DNA of 64,000 nt from contig NZ_BNJF01000002.1 of the NCBI RefSeq assembly GCF_016587355.1, positions 992,001 to 1,056,000 of the forward strand, read 5' to 3'. A program made the position numbers and the translations under genes. Below, one piece after another: positions 44,701 through 54,753 of the stretch (position 1 is its first letter; the number at the start of each line of letters is the position of its first letter). A model generated the notes under the pieces. It was given only the letters and a program-made list of their open reading frames with translations, was not told the DNA's origin and ran no database searches. The stretch comes from Ktedonospora formicarum (GTDB lineage: Bacteria; Chloroflexota; Ktedonobacteria; Ktedonobacterales; Ktedonobacteraceae).

Positions 44701-45196
44701 ATCTTACTTTCCCAAATGCTTTCTGCTTGAATTCTAACTATCTAGTGGCGTCGCACAGTGGTGACTATCATATTCTAGCGGATGTGGCTCCATTTGACAC
44801 TTCACAGAGCATTGGCATAAGTAGAAAGATCTTAAGCAAGCAAATGGAGGTGTGGTAGATTGAGAAGGTTAGCCTCTGGGTTGGTGGAAATATTTAAAAG
44901 GAAGGGTGACGTGTAGGCGCAGGGCATAAGAACAGCTAGTGCCCACAATATCAGTTCTTATGTTATTTCCCTTCGCTCAACACACCACATCTATATAATC
45001 GTTTGTCTTTGCATTTTGTTACATTCTTGATGCCTAAATCTTGAACGTGGCGGAATCCAATAGAGAGGATGTTGCGCAGTTGCGATACAATGAGCCTGAG
45101 ATTTCTATAAGGAACAACGCCGTCGTGTGTCATGATGAGCTATGATGTGCTGAGGTTTTGTATTGGAAGTGAATCTGTTATGACGAAGGGGAATTT
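44701..45196. other. Intergenic region between Nudix and LacI genes
   Basis: No gene seen. It contains a half copy of the REP-like element (GTGTAGGCGCAG at 44911) directly followed by a CATAAGAAC / GTTCTTATG hairpin (about 44927-44956) and the divergent leaders of both flanking genes. Confidence 0.45.
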
Positions 45197-46228
45197 ATGG
45201 AGTTGGGAAAAGGAAACCGAAGCGTTACCAGTGTTGACGTTGCAAGGAAGGCTGGCGTATCACAATCGGCGGTATCACTCGTCTTCGCAGGTAAAGCTGA
45301 GGGGCGTGTTTCAGCGCAGACTCAGCGTGAGATTTTGCGTGTTGCGCAGGAGTTGGGCTATCGACCTAATACAGTTGCGCGTATGCTACGCCTGGGGCAC
45401 ACCAACATTATTGCCCTGGTCATTCCCGATGTGAGTAATCCCTTCTTTGCTGCTGTTCTCAAGGGAGCGGAGCAGGCCGCGCGCCAGCAGAATTACGCCG
45501 TTGTATTGGTCAACATAGAGGATGATTTGAGCTGGCAGGGAGTTGTGATGGATGCATTGACTGCACACTCCATTGGAGGATTTGTATTATGTTCGGTACG
45601 TCCTTCCGAGGATGTTGACCTCACGCTATTACGATATCGGGCTGTAATGGTTGATGTAACGCATCCTGAAATCTCATCCATGCTTCTGGATATTGTTGGC
45701 GGAACGCGGGCAGCAATGCGCCACTTGCTTGGCCTGGGTCACCGTAAGATCGCGCATCTGGCAACAACAGTTGACGCCGAGACTTTTCATCAGCGGCGAG
45801 ATACGTATAAGCAGGAATTGTTGGGTGCGGGCCTGTTGGTAAGAGATGATTATACAGCATACGCGGCGCTGGAGTCTGGTGCTGCTCAACGGGCGGCACG
45901 AACTCTGCTTCAGGTCGCAGATCCGCCCACGGCCATTTTCTGTGACGATGATATTCTGGCGATAGGTGCGTATAAGGCAGCCCAGGAAGCCGGGTTAAAG
46001 ATACCGGACGATCTTTCTGTGGTTGGATTTGACGATGGCCTTATTGCTCAGACACTCACACCCGCTCTCACAACCGTAGCGGTTCCAGCAACCGCGCTTG
46101 GTCGGCGTGCAACTGAGATACTCCTGGCGGACTTCCAGATTCCCCATGAGCCTCATCGTGAAGTTATGCCCCTTGAACTTCGAGTACGCTCATCGACCGC
46201 TGCCCCACGAAACTCTACCGCGATGTGA
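45197..46228 (+). CDS. LacI/GalR family repressor
   Basis: A 343-residue regulator. The N-terminal helix-turn-helix with hinge is VTSVDVARKAGVSQSAVSLVF and GYRPNTVARML; the rest is the periplasmic-binding-like ligand domain (IPDVSNPFFAAVLKG, then SVVGFDDGLIAQTLTPALTT). It probably binds a sugar or sugar phosphate. The palindrome upstream of the GH2 gene two loci away is a good candidate site. GAAGGGGAA precedes the ATG. Confidence 0.92.
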   Translation: MELGKGNRSVTSVDVARKAGVSQSAVSLVFAGKAEGRVSAQTQREILRVAQELGYRPNTVARMLRLGHTNIIALVIPDVSNPFFAAVLKGAEQAARQQNYAVVLVNIEDDLSWQGVVMDALTAHSIGGFVLCSVRPSEDVDLTLLRYRAVMVDVTHPEISSMLLDIVGGTRAAMRHLLGLGHRKIAHLATTVDAETFHQRRDTYKQELLGAGLLVRDDYTAYAALESGAAQRAARTLLQVADPPTAIFCDDDILAIGAYKAAQEAGLKIPDDLSVVGFDDGLIAQTLTPALTTVAVPATALGRRATEILLADFQIPHEPHREVMPLELRVRSSTAAPRNSTAM

Positions 46229-47058
46229 AGTTCATCTTCACTGTAGAGCATCAATTCAAATCAAGAGCATGAATTTTCGGAAAAGCGTCAGAGGAATTCA
46301 TGGAAGAATTTCCGTGGATTCGAGGTAAACGCCTGTATGTCCATGTTACAAGTTCAACCCCTGCACCTGCATTTTTAATCTTCATGGCGCAAATTCTGTT
46401 TTTTATTACAGAATATTCATAATTATGAACATTGTAAGACAAAATCAGCTTTTCTTATAGGAGATTTTGACACGATAAGAGCTTTTGATGTTAAACAGGA
46501 AATACACTTGAAGAGCAATTCAATTAAAGGTACCTTTTTGCTATTTTTGTAAGAGATGGGAAACAGTTTTTGGCATTTCATAAAGTGTTTAAATGAAATT
46601 TTTTACAGGTGGTTGTATTGGTCTGGATAGAGCTCAATGGGGTGTAGCAATATAGGTGAAATGGCTTGTAGAGAGGATTGATAAGGTTATAGATTATGCG
46701 ATATTGCTATCAAATAGTTTGTTTTTATTTTCTTAAAGTGCTCTGAATGAATAGTGGTCACGCTGAATTCATCAATGTTTAATGGACTTATACATACAAA
46801 TGTGTTACATTCTGTGCAAATAAGTTAGTTGGCATGCTGTGGCTCAGCATTTGCCAACGCCGCTAGCATGGCGGCTAACAATGATAGAACTTACTCATCG
46901 TAGGCGAGACTGGAAAAGTGCCTATCGAAGAGCTAGCCTCAATACTATTGATGTCTGTTCAGGGGAAGCAGGCAGCATTAGACACTTTGCTGTCAGGAAA
47001 CATATCTGTGGTACAGACTGGTTTGTAGTGATGAAAAGTTTGGGTTTGAGGGTTTGGT
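46229..47058. other. AT-rich non-coding region
   Basis: An 830-base stretch much richer in A+T than its neighbours, especially 46380-46830. No convincing gene. It contains the perfect 14-base palindrome TTCATAATTATGAA (46416-46429), an ATTCTG/CAGAAT hairpin around 46393-46414, and several T-runs. A 75-codon plus-strand frame at 46839-47066 overlaps the next gene and is not taken as real. Confidence 0.45.
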
Positions 47059-47595
47059 ATGGGTAAGGAACATTTTGACGCAAGCGTTGGCCTGGGTTTT
47101 AGTCTTACGCTCTTTGAGAGATATCGAAAAAACGGCCTCCTTCAGGCAGAGCTTACACATGTGCCGGGTATACGCGGTCGTTGTAAGGGTTTTTTGCAGT
47201 TGGTTGAAGGCAAAGTTACTACTTGCTATGTTGAAGATAAGGATGGTCGACGCCACCAGATTTCGCCTAGTGTTCTTGTTGCAGTGGACAATGAGCGAGG
47301 CCCTTTTGATTGGCATTTGATGGCCCTTCCTACGCCCCCATCACCGGCGTTGCGGCCCGATACCTTCGTTCATGTGGAGGAGAGTACGCCTATTCCGCGG
47401 ATCATAGCGCCATTAGATATTGATTTATTGCGGGGTTGGACCTCCAGACAGAAATTGATGCTATCGACAGTATATGAAACGATCAATGGTATGAAGGATA
47501 TCGAGACTATCAAAAAAGAGGTTCCGCTTGCGCCTAATGTCACTGAGGAGGCCATACGTATTTTGCTTTCACTGCAAGTTGTGAGTATTGATTAA
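47059..47595 (+). CDS. Hypothetical protein with C-terminal helical domain
   Basis: A 178-residue soluble protein I cannot assign. The N-terminal 90 residues look like a small beta-rich fold (GFLQLVEGKVTTCYVEDKDG), a Pro-rich linker follows (ALPTPPSPALRPD), and the last 60 residues are helical with a winged-helix-like pattern (GWTSRQKLMLSTVYETING, then VTEEAIRILLSLQ). The modules suggest a DNA-binding or adaptor role, but this is inference. GAGGG precedes the ATG. It has its own perfect terminator. Confidence 0.6.
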   Translation: MGKEHFDASVGLGFSLTLFERYRKNGLLQAELTHVPGIRGRCKGFLQLVEGKVTTCYVEDKDGRRHQISPSVLVAVDNERGPFDWHLMALPTPPSPALRPDTFVHVEESTPIPRIIAPLDIDLLRGWTSRQKLMLSTVYETINGMKDIETIKKEVPLAPNVTEEAIRILLSLQVVSID

Positions 47596-47607
47596 CGTAT
47601 ATTTCTT

Positions 47608-47655
47608 AGAATGAAGGGGACGAGGTTGTACATGCAACCTCGTCCCCTTCATTCT
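47608..47655 (+). terminator. 21-bp perfect hairpin after the 47059 gene
   Basis: Arms 47608-47628 and 47635-47655 (AGAATGAAGGGGACGAGG and complement), 6-base loop, 12 bases after the stop codon. Confidence 0.7.
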
Positions 47656-47686
47656 CATGGAGGCAATGGAATGGTCTTCATAATGC

Positions 47687-47732
47687 TAAATAAGGCGAAA
47701 AAGTCATGCGCATGACTTTTTCGCCTTATTTA
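47687..47732. terminator. 46-bp perfect palindrome before the 47753 gene end
   Basis: TAAATAAGGCGAAAAAGTC at the left is exactly complementary to the right half with no loop; the centre is GC at 47709-47710. It lies about 20 bases beyond the stop codon of the converging membrane protein. Confidence 0.7.
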
Positions 47733-47752
47733 TATTCCGCTACTAATATTGT

Positions 47753-48916
47753 TTATCTACGGGGAGTGGCCTTATAGAGAGGGTTGGAGCTATTGAGTCC
47801 AGGGAAGGGACGGGTGCCCCCACCGTCCTGGGATGAGCGTTGTGAGGGTAGTGGTGGTGGTGGAAGCTGCGCGCGGTTGATGGTCTGACCCTGAAGCGCG
47901 GCGATCAACGGATCGAGCTTCGTATGACCCAGAGTCAGATTAGGGGCCTGGTGATGTGCCTCTGCCTGTTGAATGGTCCCGACATAGTGTCCGATTGCTT
48001 GCTCCACCATTTGCAGTTCCTTTTCGGCCTGTGATGCTCTCTGGAGCCTTACCAGGAGCACATTCAGCGCGCGAGCGATCTGCCAGAGCATATTGTCCTT
48101 ATTGAGAGGGGCGCGAGCGCTCAGATTACCATTAGCAACGGCGACATGGGTGCTAAGGATTTGCTGAATACCCTCTTCAAGCTCCTGCTTCTGGTCAGCT
48201 AGTTCATGTTCCAGAGTCGCGATCATCTCAGCCTGACCAGCGCGTTTGATCGCGTTTGTCATTGTGGTTGCCAGGATATAGGCTACCCCTGCGACAAGCA
48301 GGAGAGTGCCTATGGGGCGAGCTACGATAATCAAGAAACGTTCGTGTAAATCGTTTTGTAGGACCACAGTATGGGGCATATAGAGCAAGGTGCCCAGAAT
48401 GCAGCCAACGCTGGCTACGAAAACGATAAAGACGCTTCGTGTCGGTAACAGCGAGACCGCCAGCAATTCTACGATCACATACATATCGTAGCCCTGTAAC
48501 GTTGTCTCATCAAAAGGGACAGTTGAAAAGAGAGCCACTGTGAGAGCAATGAAGCCAGCGACATTTACCAGAATACCAGCCGCGAGTGTCTGTCCCTGAC
48601 GATTTAGTATTAGCGCGATGACACAGGAGATAGCCAATCCCAGATCGAGCCAGAAGTATGATGGATAAGGCGCGAAGTAGCAGGCTGGTAAGAGAAAGAC
48701 AACCATAATGGTGAAGAAGAAGAGTATGTTGCTGCTCATTTGAGACTTGCGCGCCGTTTCGCGCTGGGCAAAGTCTGCATTGGATCTAGATTCTGGAATG
48801 GCGGTAAGTTCGTTCCAGCGTTGGATCAAACCGTTTCCTTGCCGCTTCTGAGGTTCCATCAGGTCCGAAGGCGACCAACGATTGCGAGCTGACGAACTCT
48901 TAGTGGTGATCGACAC
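47753..48916 (-). CDS. Six-TM protein with HAMP-like and Pro-rich cytoplasmic tail
   Basis: A 387-residue protein. After a basic N-terminal tail of about 50 residues come six hydrophobic segments (about residues 60-230), a coiled coil (ATLEHELADQKQELEEGIQQ), a HAMP-like segment (VANGNLSARAPLNKDNMLWQ) and a Pro/Ser-rich end. The layout is that of a membrane sensor that has kept its signalling linker but has no output domain. GTG at 48916 follows GAGGAGG by 5 bases and is preferred over the frame's upstream ATG. Function unknown. Confidence 0.65.
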   Translation of the reverse strand: MSITTKSSSARNRWSPSDLMEPQKRQGNGLIQRWNELTAIPESRSNADFAQRETARKSQMSSNILFFFTIMVVFLLPACYFAPYPSYFWLDLGLAISCVIALILNRQGQTLAAGILVNVAGFIALTVALFSTVPFDETTLQGYDMYVIVELLAVSLLPTRSVFIVFVASVGCILGTLLYMPHTVVLQNDLHERFLIIVARPIGTLLLVAGVAYILATTMTNAIKRAGQAEMIATLEHELADQKQELEEGIQQILSTHVAVANGNLSARAPLNKDNMLWQIARALNVLLVRLQRASQAEKELQMVEQAIGHYVGTIQQAEAHHQAPNLTLGHTKLDPLIAALQGQTINRAQLPPPPLPSQRSSQDGGGTRPFPGLNSSNPLYKATPRR

Positions 48917-49231
48917 GACAACCTCCTCGTCGTTGCATACATGCCTGAAAAGAAGCACAAAAGTCTCCTCAAAACATGTAGTATGTTACCCTACCAACAA
49001 AAAAGTATTTGAAATGTTTTGGCGTGAGAAGTTTATTTCTCCTGTATGATATGTTATGATTACCTAAATCTATTGTATGTACACAGTAACACACATGCAT
49101 GCATTTAGCTATAAAAATATCGTAAAAATAACATTACATTTCATTCATGTTGTGTAGTGCATAGTAGTGCATTTGTCTTGTAGAAATGGTAGTTGTCAAG
49201 TGGATTTGCAGAATTTGGGAGGTAGAAGAGA
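48917..49231. other. AT-rich promoter region of the PKS gene
   Basis: Divergent leader region. It holds two copies of GTAGTGCAT (49154-49162 and 49164-49172) 10 bases apart, a TATGAT-N4-TATGAT pair near 49046-49061, and the alternating CATGCATGCAT run. The ribosome site GGGAGG is at 49217-49222. No gene. Confidence 0.5.
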
Positions 49232-52200
49232 GTGAGCACTATTTCGGCCAGGAAAAGCGAAGACTCTATTGCCATTGTGGGTATAGGCTGTCGTTTTCCG
49301 GGCGCGCCTAATCCTCGCGCGTTCTGGGAAATGATGTGTAATGGTACCGATGCGATCACCAAAGTGCCGGCTGATAGGTATGATGTTGACGCGGTCTATG
49401 ATCCACGCCCTGCTACTCCAGGCAAGGTAATGAGCCGTTTTGGCGGCTTTCTCGATCACGTAGACCAGTTTGACGCGTCTTTTTTTGGCCTCTCGCCACG
49501 AGAAGCTTCGCGTATGGATCCACAGCATCGCCTCTTGCTTGAAGTGGCCTGGGAGGCTATTGAGGATGCTGGCCTGGTCGTGGATCGGCTCTCAAGTGAG
49601 GTCGCTGGTGTATTTATCGGTGTGATTACCGGTGATTATTGGGATCGGCAATTCCATAATCCGGCTGATCTAGATGTTTATAGTACGGCTGGTAGCGCGC
49701 GTAGTGGCGCGGCGGGTCGCATATCGTATGCGCTTGGTCTCAAGGGCGTGAGCGTAGCGGTAGATGCTGCTTGTTCTTCCTCACTGGTGGCGGTCCATCT
49801 GGCATGTCAAAGCTTGCGTACGGGTTCGTGTTCGATGGCGCTGGCGGGTGGCGTGAATATTATTCTCAATCCTGATCATACGATTGGCTTCTCGCAGGGG
49901 CGCATGATGGCTGCGGATGGACATTGTAAAACTTTTGATGCGCGTGCCGATGGTTACGTGCGGAGTGAGGGCGCTGGTGTGGTTGTGCTGAAGTCACTCA
50001 CGCGTGCGCTTGCCGATGGCGATCCTATCTACGCGGTGATCCGTGGCAGTTCATCTAATAATGATGGGCATTGTGATCTCTTTATGGCTCCAAGTGTTGA
50101 GGGGCAGAAGGCTGGCCTGGTGCTGGCCTATCAGGATGCCGGTATTGATCCACGTCGCGTGCAATATGTGGAGGCTCATGGTACTGGTACGCTGGCAGGT
50201 GATCCTGTCGAGATTAATGCCCTGGGAGGTGTACTCTGCGCTGGTCGTACGCGTGAGCACACGCTGCTGGTGGGTTCTGTAAAGACGAATATTGGTCATA
50301 CCGAGGGAGCCGCTGGGCTTGCGGGCTTGATTAAGGTCGCGCTCAGCCTCAAGTACGGCATGATTCCGCCGAACCTGCATTTTCATGAGCCTAGCCCGCG
50401 TATTCCCTGGGACGAGTATGCGCTATCGATTCCAACTAGTCTACAACACTGGCCGGAGTGCGAAGGTCCGCGCCTGGCTGGTGTGAGTAGTTTTGGTATC
50501 GCGGGTACCAATGCCCATGTGGTTGTGGAGGAAGCTCCGCGCCAGTCAGGTGTGCGTCGAGAAGCCGAGCCAGGTGCTATGCATCTGTTCCCTCTCTCCG
50601 CCCGTTCGCCAGAGGCTTTGAAGGAACTGGCTGCGAGCTACCTGCGTCATCTAGAAGATGAGCACCATTTCGATCAGGAGCTACGCGATCTCTGTTATAG
50701 CACCAGCTTGCGCCGCGCGCGTTTTGAGCATAGATTGGCTCTTGTCGGTCGTTCACGTGAAGATGTGTGTGCTGGCCTGCGTACCTATTTGCGTGGTGAG
50801 ACTAGTTCACATGTAGCTTATGGCAGAAAGAGCGAGCAGGCGCGACGGATTGCCTGGATTTTTCCGGGACAGGGATCACAATGGTTGGGTATGGGACGTG
50901 AGCTGCTAGTAAGCGAACCAGTCTTCCGTGCCGCCATTGAGGAGTGCGACGCGGCGATCTATAAGCATACGGACTGGTCGCTCTTGCAGGAACTTCAGGC
51001 AGATGAAGCCCACTCTCATCTGAACGACATCAATGTTGTTCAGCCAACGCTGTTTGCCATTGAGGTTGCTCTGGCAGCTCTCTGGCGTTCGTGGGGCATC
51101 AAGCCCGATGTTGTGGTAGGTCATTCAATGGGTGAGGTTGCAGCCGCTTATGTGGCCGGGGTATTGAGCCTGGAGGATGCGGCCTGGATTATCTGTGCGC
51201 GTAGTCGACTCCTCTTGAATGTGAGCGGCAAAGGGGCTATGGCTGTTGTCGAACTCTCGACTGCACAGGCTGAAGCGCTGATACGCGATTATCAGGGCCG
51301 CGTCTCTGTGGCAGTGAATAATAGTCCACACTCAACGGTCATCTCGGGCGAACCAGAGGCGCTGAACGAAATACTCGTGCTGCTTGAGCAGAATGGCATC
51401 TTTGGGCGTCTTGTGCGGGTAGATATCGCCTCGCATAGCCCGCAAATGGACCCACTGCATGATGATCTTCTTGCCCTTATGGAGCGGATTCAGCCGCGTC
51501 AGGTACGTGTCCCGATGCTTTCAACCGTCACCAACTCCTATGCGGATGGTCGCGAGTTGATGGCTGAGTACTGGGTCAAAAATCTGCGTGAGCCAGTGCT
51601 CTTTCTAGATGCTACTCGCACACTCTCAGATGAGGGTATTGATATATTCATGGAAATGAGCCCTCATCCTGTGCTGGTTGGTGCGCTCAGGCAGACACTA
51701 CAGGAGGATGGTCGCATAGGGGTGACGCTGGGCTCGCTCCGGCGCGAAGAGGATGAGTCTTCAGCGCTCTTCAACACGCTTGGTGTGCTCTTTACTGCTG
51801 GTCTTGAGCCGGATTGGCGTGTGCTCCTCCAGGGCAATGAGAGATATGTCCAATTGCCTACCTATCCCTGGCAGCGCCAACGCCACTGGAATGTGAGCCT
51901 TGAGCGCGCGCATGCCCTGGCCTCACCATCGCGTTTGCTTCAGCATGCCGACGGTTTGGAGGCACACGCTATGCTTGGGTTGAGTACGCAATCAGCGCTC
52001 CATCCCTCTACCCATTTCTGGACTACAAGCGTAGATACACGGCTCTTTTCTTACCTGAGTGAGCATTGTGTCTATGATGTGCCGGTTCTGCCGGGAGCAT
52101 CCTATGTCGAACTGGCTCTGGCTGCGGCAAGCGAGGTATTTGGGACACATCACTTTGTGGTCTCTGATCTGGAACTCACAAAGACGCTCTTCTTCCCACC

Positions 52201-54673
52201 GGGAGGAGCTACGCAGACACTTCAGTTAATCATGACACCTGAGCCTGACATCGAGCATATGACTCTGCGCTTCTTCAGTGCGCCGCTTGGGCAGGAGAAG
52301 CAGAGTGGTGCCTGGATTCAGCATGCCAGCGTGAGAATTCAGCGTATTGGGGAAGCATTGAAGCCAGAGCAGATAGCTCATCCTGTGTTCGCCGAGGTAG
52401 CAGATTCATGGGAACTGGCGTTAGAGGCTTCCGCTTATTATGCTGGTCTGCGTGCTAGAGGTATTCAACATGGCCCACTCTTCCAGGGGATCACGCATGT
52501 CTGGCGGCGGGCAGGTGAGGTTGTGGCGCGCCTGACGATTCCGGATGATGTGGCTTCTAATATGCATGGTTATCAGGTACACCCGGCTCTCATGGATGCT
52601 TTCTGGCAGGGCATTACGCCTTTCCTACCGGAAGAGAATGATGATAGCTATGTGCCAGTTGGCGTGAGGCGGGTGAAGTATCATCAGAAACCTATGCCCG
52701 GAGCGACACTGTGGACGCATGCTCTGGTAAATCCTCAGACGTCTGATGCTCCCGGAATACTTGAGGGCGATCTCTTCCTGCTTGATGAGGATGGTCAGGT
52801 TATGCTTGAGGTGCTGGGCTTACGCCTGCAATCGCTTGAGAGCGGCACACATGATATGCTACGTCAGCGCCTCAATCAGTTGCTCTACGCGGTTGACTGG
52901 GAGCGCCAGGATCTCGGCGAAATAGCCTCACCCTCTCCAACGCGTCGGAAATGGCTACTTTTGAGTGAGCCGAGGGGTCTGGGTCCCTGGCTCGCCGAAC
53001 AACTGCGGACCTCCGGCGATACCGTTGTTAACGTAATGCCAGGATTGGCTTATAGCCGCCTCGCGGAGCGGGATTTTGTGCTTCACCCTGGCTCGCCACA
53101 GGATTTTCAACAACTCTTGAGTGAACTTGCTAGTATTGGTGATGCTTCCGAATCCTGGGGAGTTGTCTATCTCTGGGGGATGGCTACGACATTTACTAGT
53201 GAGAGCACAACGCGCACGTTGAGCGATAATCTTGAACTAGTGGGCGTAGGCGCGCTCCATATGTTCCAGGCTGTGGCGGCGCTCAAGTCTGAGCCAGCAC
53301 CGCGCGTCTGGCTGGTTACTAATGGTGTGCAGAGTATCGAGGAGCATGATCGAACCCTTGCGTTATCACAGGCTCAACTATGGGGCCTTGGGCGCGTCGC
53401 GGTTTATGAATATCAAGATTTGCATTGCTCGCTGATTGACCTGGAGACCGCGCCAACTACACGCGGAATTGAGGCCCTGGCACGTGAAATCCGTGCTGAC
53501 AATATTGCCGATGAAGTCGCGCTACGTGGCGATAGGCGTTATGTGGCACGACTTGCGCATCAGGTATTGCCGGAGGAAGAGGTATTGGGTCAACAACCAC
53601 TCTTCCGTGAGGATGGAACCTACCTGCTCACGGGTGGATTGGGAGGAGTAGGTCTGCGCACTGCGCAATGGATGGTGGATGAAGGAGCGCGCTCAATTGT
53701 GTTGCTCGGCAGGCGCGGCGCGAGCCCGGAAGCACAGCAAGCCATTGATGTCATGTGCTCGACAGGTGTTGATGTGCGTGTGATGCAAGCCGATGTTGCC
53801 TGTGAGGAACAACTGGCGTCTGTATTGGCAGAGATTCGCCAAAAGATGCCACCCTTGCGAGGCATCTTCCATTCAGCGGTCGTCTTGGATGATGGAACGC
53901 TCTCTCAACTTGACCGCGAGCGCTTCCTGAGCGTGATGCCGCCTAAGGTAGATGGGGCGTGGAATTTGCATCGCCTGACACTTACTGATTCGTTGGACTA
54001 CTTTGTACTCTTCTCCTCGGCGGCGTCCTTGATTGGTTCTCCTGGGCAGGGCAACTATGCTGCCGCGAACGCTTTCATGGATATGTTGGCCTTTTATCGT
54101 CAGCAGCAAGAATACCCCGCGCTCTGTATCAACTGGGGCCGCTGGGGAGAGGTTGGGCAGGCTATGAAAGGAGATCGAGGTGAGCGTCTAGATGCGCGAG
54201 GTTTTGCGAGTATGAAGCCAAAGGATGGCCTGGCAATTCTGGGAAGCCTTTTGCGGCAGAGCCCGACTCAGATAGGTGTCATGTCGTTTAATCTGCCTAG
54301 TTGGAGCCAGTTCTATCCTAATCTCAAAGATTCATCACTTTTCGCTCGGTTGTTTGCTGAAGTTGAGATTCATGAGGAGAGCGAGGCGCGAGCATTCCGC
54401 CTCACGCGGGATATGCTCGCTGAGATGGATATTGATGAACGCCCTTCAGCCCTCTCGCGCTACCTGGGCGACCAGATCGCGCGTGTTCTGGGCCATACTT
54501 CATTGTCACTTGAGGCTGACCAGCCCCTCAATCGCCTCGGCATTGATTCGCTAATGGCCGTCGAGCTTAAGAATCGCATTGTTGCCGATCTAGGTGTGAC
54601 GATACCTGTGTCTACTTTCTTACAAAGTGTTCCCTTTAAGTACCTTATCACATCTGTTGATGAGCAACTTTAA
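49232..54673 (+). CDS. Single-module type I polyketide synthase (KS-AT-DH-KR-ACP)
   Basis: A 1813-residue multienzyme. KS (about 10-440) has C181 in DAACSSSL, H316 in VEAHGTGT and H356 in NIGH. AT (about 540-855) has S632 in GHSMGE; its IASH specificity motif near 735 is closer to methylmalonyl YASH than to malonyl HAFH, but not decisive. DH (about 910-1205) has H945 in HCVYDVPVLP, with Asp in place of the usual Gly, and D1122. A structural half-KR precedes the active KR (TGGLGGVG near 1466, L1552-D-D, Y1609), whose LDD motif indicates the B type. ACP has S1773 in GIDSLMA. There is no ER, thioesterase or methyltransferase. GTG start. No other biosynthetic genes are near, so it may act iteratively with enzymes encoded elsewhere. 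Confidence 0.95.
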   Translation: MSTISARKSEDSIAIVGIGCRFPGAPNPRAFWEMMCNGTDAITKVPADRYDVDAVYDPRPATPGKVMSRFGGFLDHVDQFDASFFGLSPREASRMDPQHRLLLEVAWEAIEDAGLVVDRLSSEVAGVFIGVITGDYWDRQFHNPADLDVYSTAGSARSGAAGRISYALGLKGVSVAVDAACSSSLVAVHLACQSLRTGSCSMALAGGVNIILNPDHTIGFSQGRMMAADGHCKTFDARADGYVRSEGAGVVVLKSLTRALADGDPIYAVIRGSSSNNDGHCDLFMAPSVEGQKAGLVLAYQDAGIDPRRVQYVEAHGTGTLAGDPVEINALGGVLCAGRTREHTLLVGSVKTNIGHTEGAAGLAGLIKVALSLKYGMIPPNLHFHEPSPRIPWDEYALSIPTSLQHWPECEGPRLAGVSSFGIAGTNAHVVVEEAPRQSGVRREAEPGAMHLFPLSARSPEALKELAASYLRHLEDEHHFDQELRDLCYSTSLRRARFEHRLALVGRSREDVCAGLRTYLRGETSSHVAYGRKSEQARRIAWIFPGQGSQWLGMGRELLVSEPVFRAAIEECDAAIYKHTDWSLLQELQADEAHSHLNDINVVQPTLFAIEVALAALWRSWGIKPDVVVGHSMGEVAAAYVAGVLSLEDAAWIICARSRLLLNVSGKGAMAVVELSTAQAEALIRDYQGRVSVAVNNSPHSTVISGEPEALNEILVLLEQNGIFGRLVRVDIASHSPQMDPLHDDLLALMERIQPRQVRVPMLSTVTNSYADGRELMAEYWVKNLREPVLFLDATRTLSDEGIDIFMEMSPHPVLVGALRQTLQEDGRIGVTLGSLRREEDESSALFNTLGVLFTAGLEPDWRVLLQGNERYVQLPTYPWQRQRHWNVSLERAHALASPSRLLQHADGLEAHAMLGLSTQSALHPSTHFWTTSVDTRLFSYLSEHCVYDVPVLPGASYVELALAAASEVFGTHHFVVSDLELTKTLFFPPGGATQTLQLIMTPEPDIEHMTLRFFSAPLGQEKQSGAWIQHASVRIQRIGEALKPEQIAHPVFAEVADSWELALEASAYYAGLRARGIQHGPLFQGITHVWRRAGEVVARLTIPDDVASNMHGYQVHPALMDAFWQGITPFLPEENDDSYVPVGVRRVKYHQKPMPGATLWTHALVNPQTSDAPGILEGDLFLLDEDGQVMLEVLGLRLQSLESGTHDMLRQRLNQLLYAVDWERQDLGEIASPSPTRRKWLLLSEPRGLGPWLAEQLRTSGDTVVNVMPGLAYSRLAERDFVLHPGSPQDFQQLLSELASIGDASESWGVVYLWGMATTFTSESTTRTLSDNLELVGVGALHMFQAVAALKSEPAPRVWLVTNGVQSIEEHDRTLALSQAQLWGLGRVAVYEYQDLHCSLIDLETAPTTRGIEALAREIRADNIADEVALRGDRRYVARLAHQVLPEEEVLGQQPLFREDGTYLLTGGLGGVGLRTAQWMVDEGARSIVLLGRRGASPEAQQAIDVMCSTGVDVRVMQADVACEEQLASVLAEIRQKMPPLRGIFHSAVVLDDGTLSQLDRERFLSVMPPKVDGAWNLHRLTLTDSLDYFVLFSSAASLIGSPGQGNYAAANAFMDMLAFYRQQQEYPALCINWGRWGEVGQAMKGDRGERLDARGFASMKPKDGLAILGSLLRQSPTQIGVMSFNLPSWSQFYPNLKDSSLFARLFAEVEIHEESEARAFRLTRDMLAEMDIDERPSALSRYLGDQIARVLGHTSLSLEADQPLNRLGIDSLMAVELKNRIVADLGVTIPVSTFLQSVPFKYLITSVDEQL

Positions 54674-54697
54674 GGTATAAGTCTGGTAATCAGGCAT

Positions 54698-54733
54698 GGT
54701 CAGCCTCGCAGTCTTTGATGTGCGAGGCTGATC
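54698..54733 (+). terminator. Terminator of the PKS gene
   Basis: GGTCAGCCTCGCA (54698-54710) pairs with TGCGAGGCTGATC (54721-54733), one G-T pair, followed by GTAGTTTATTC. Confidence 0.75.
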
Positions 54734-54753
54734 GTAGTTTATTCTACAAGAGG

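Noticed and set aside
46839..47066. A 75-codon plus-strand frame upstream of the 47059 gene
   Set aside because: It overlaps the real start and has no ribosome site or motif.
49232..54673. An enoyl reductase or thioesterase domain in the PKS
   Set aside because: The region between DH and KR matches the structural half-KR, and the protein ends at the ACP; no GxSxG thioesterase or ER nucleotide motif is visible.
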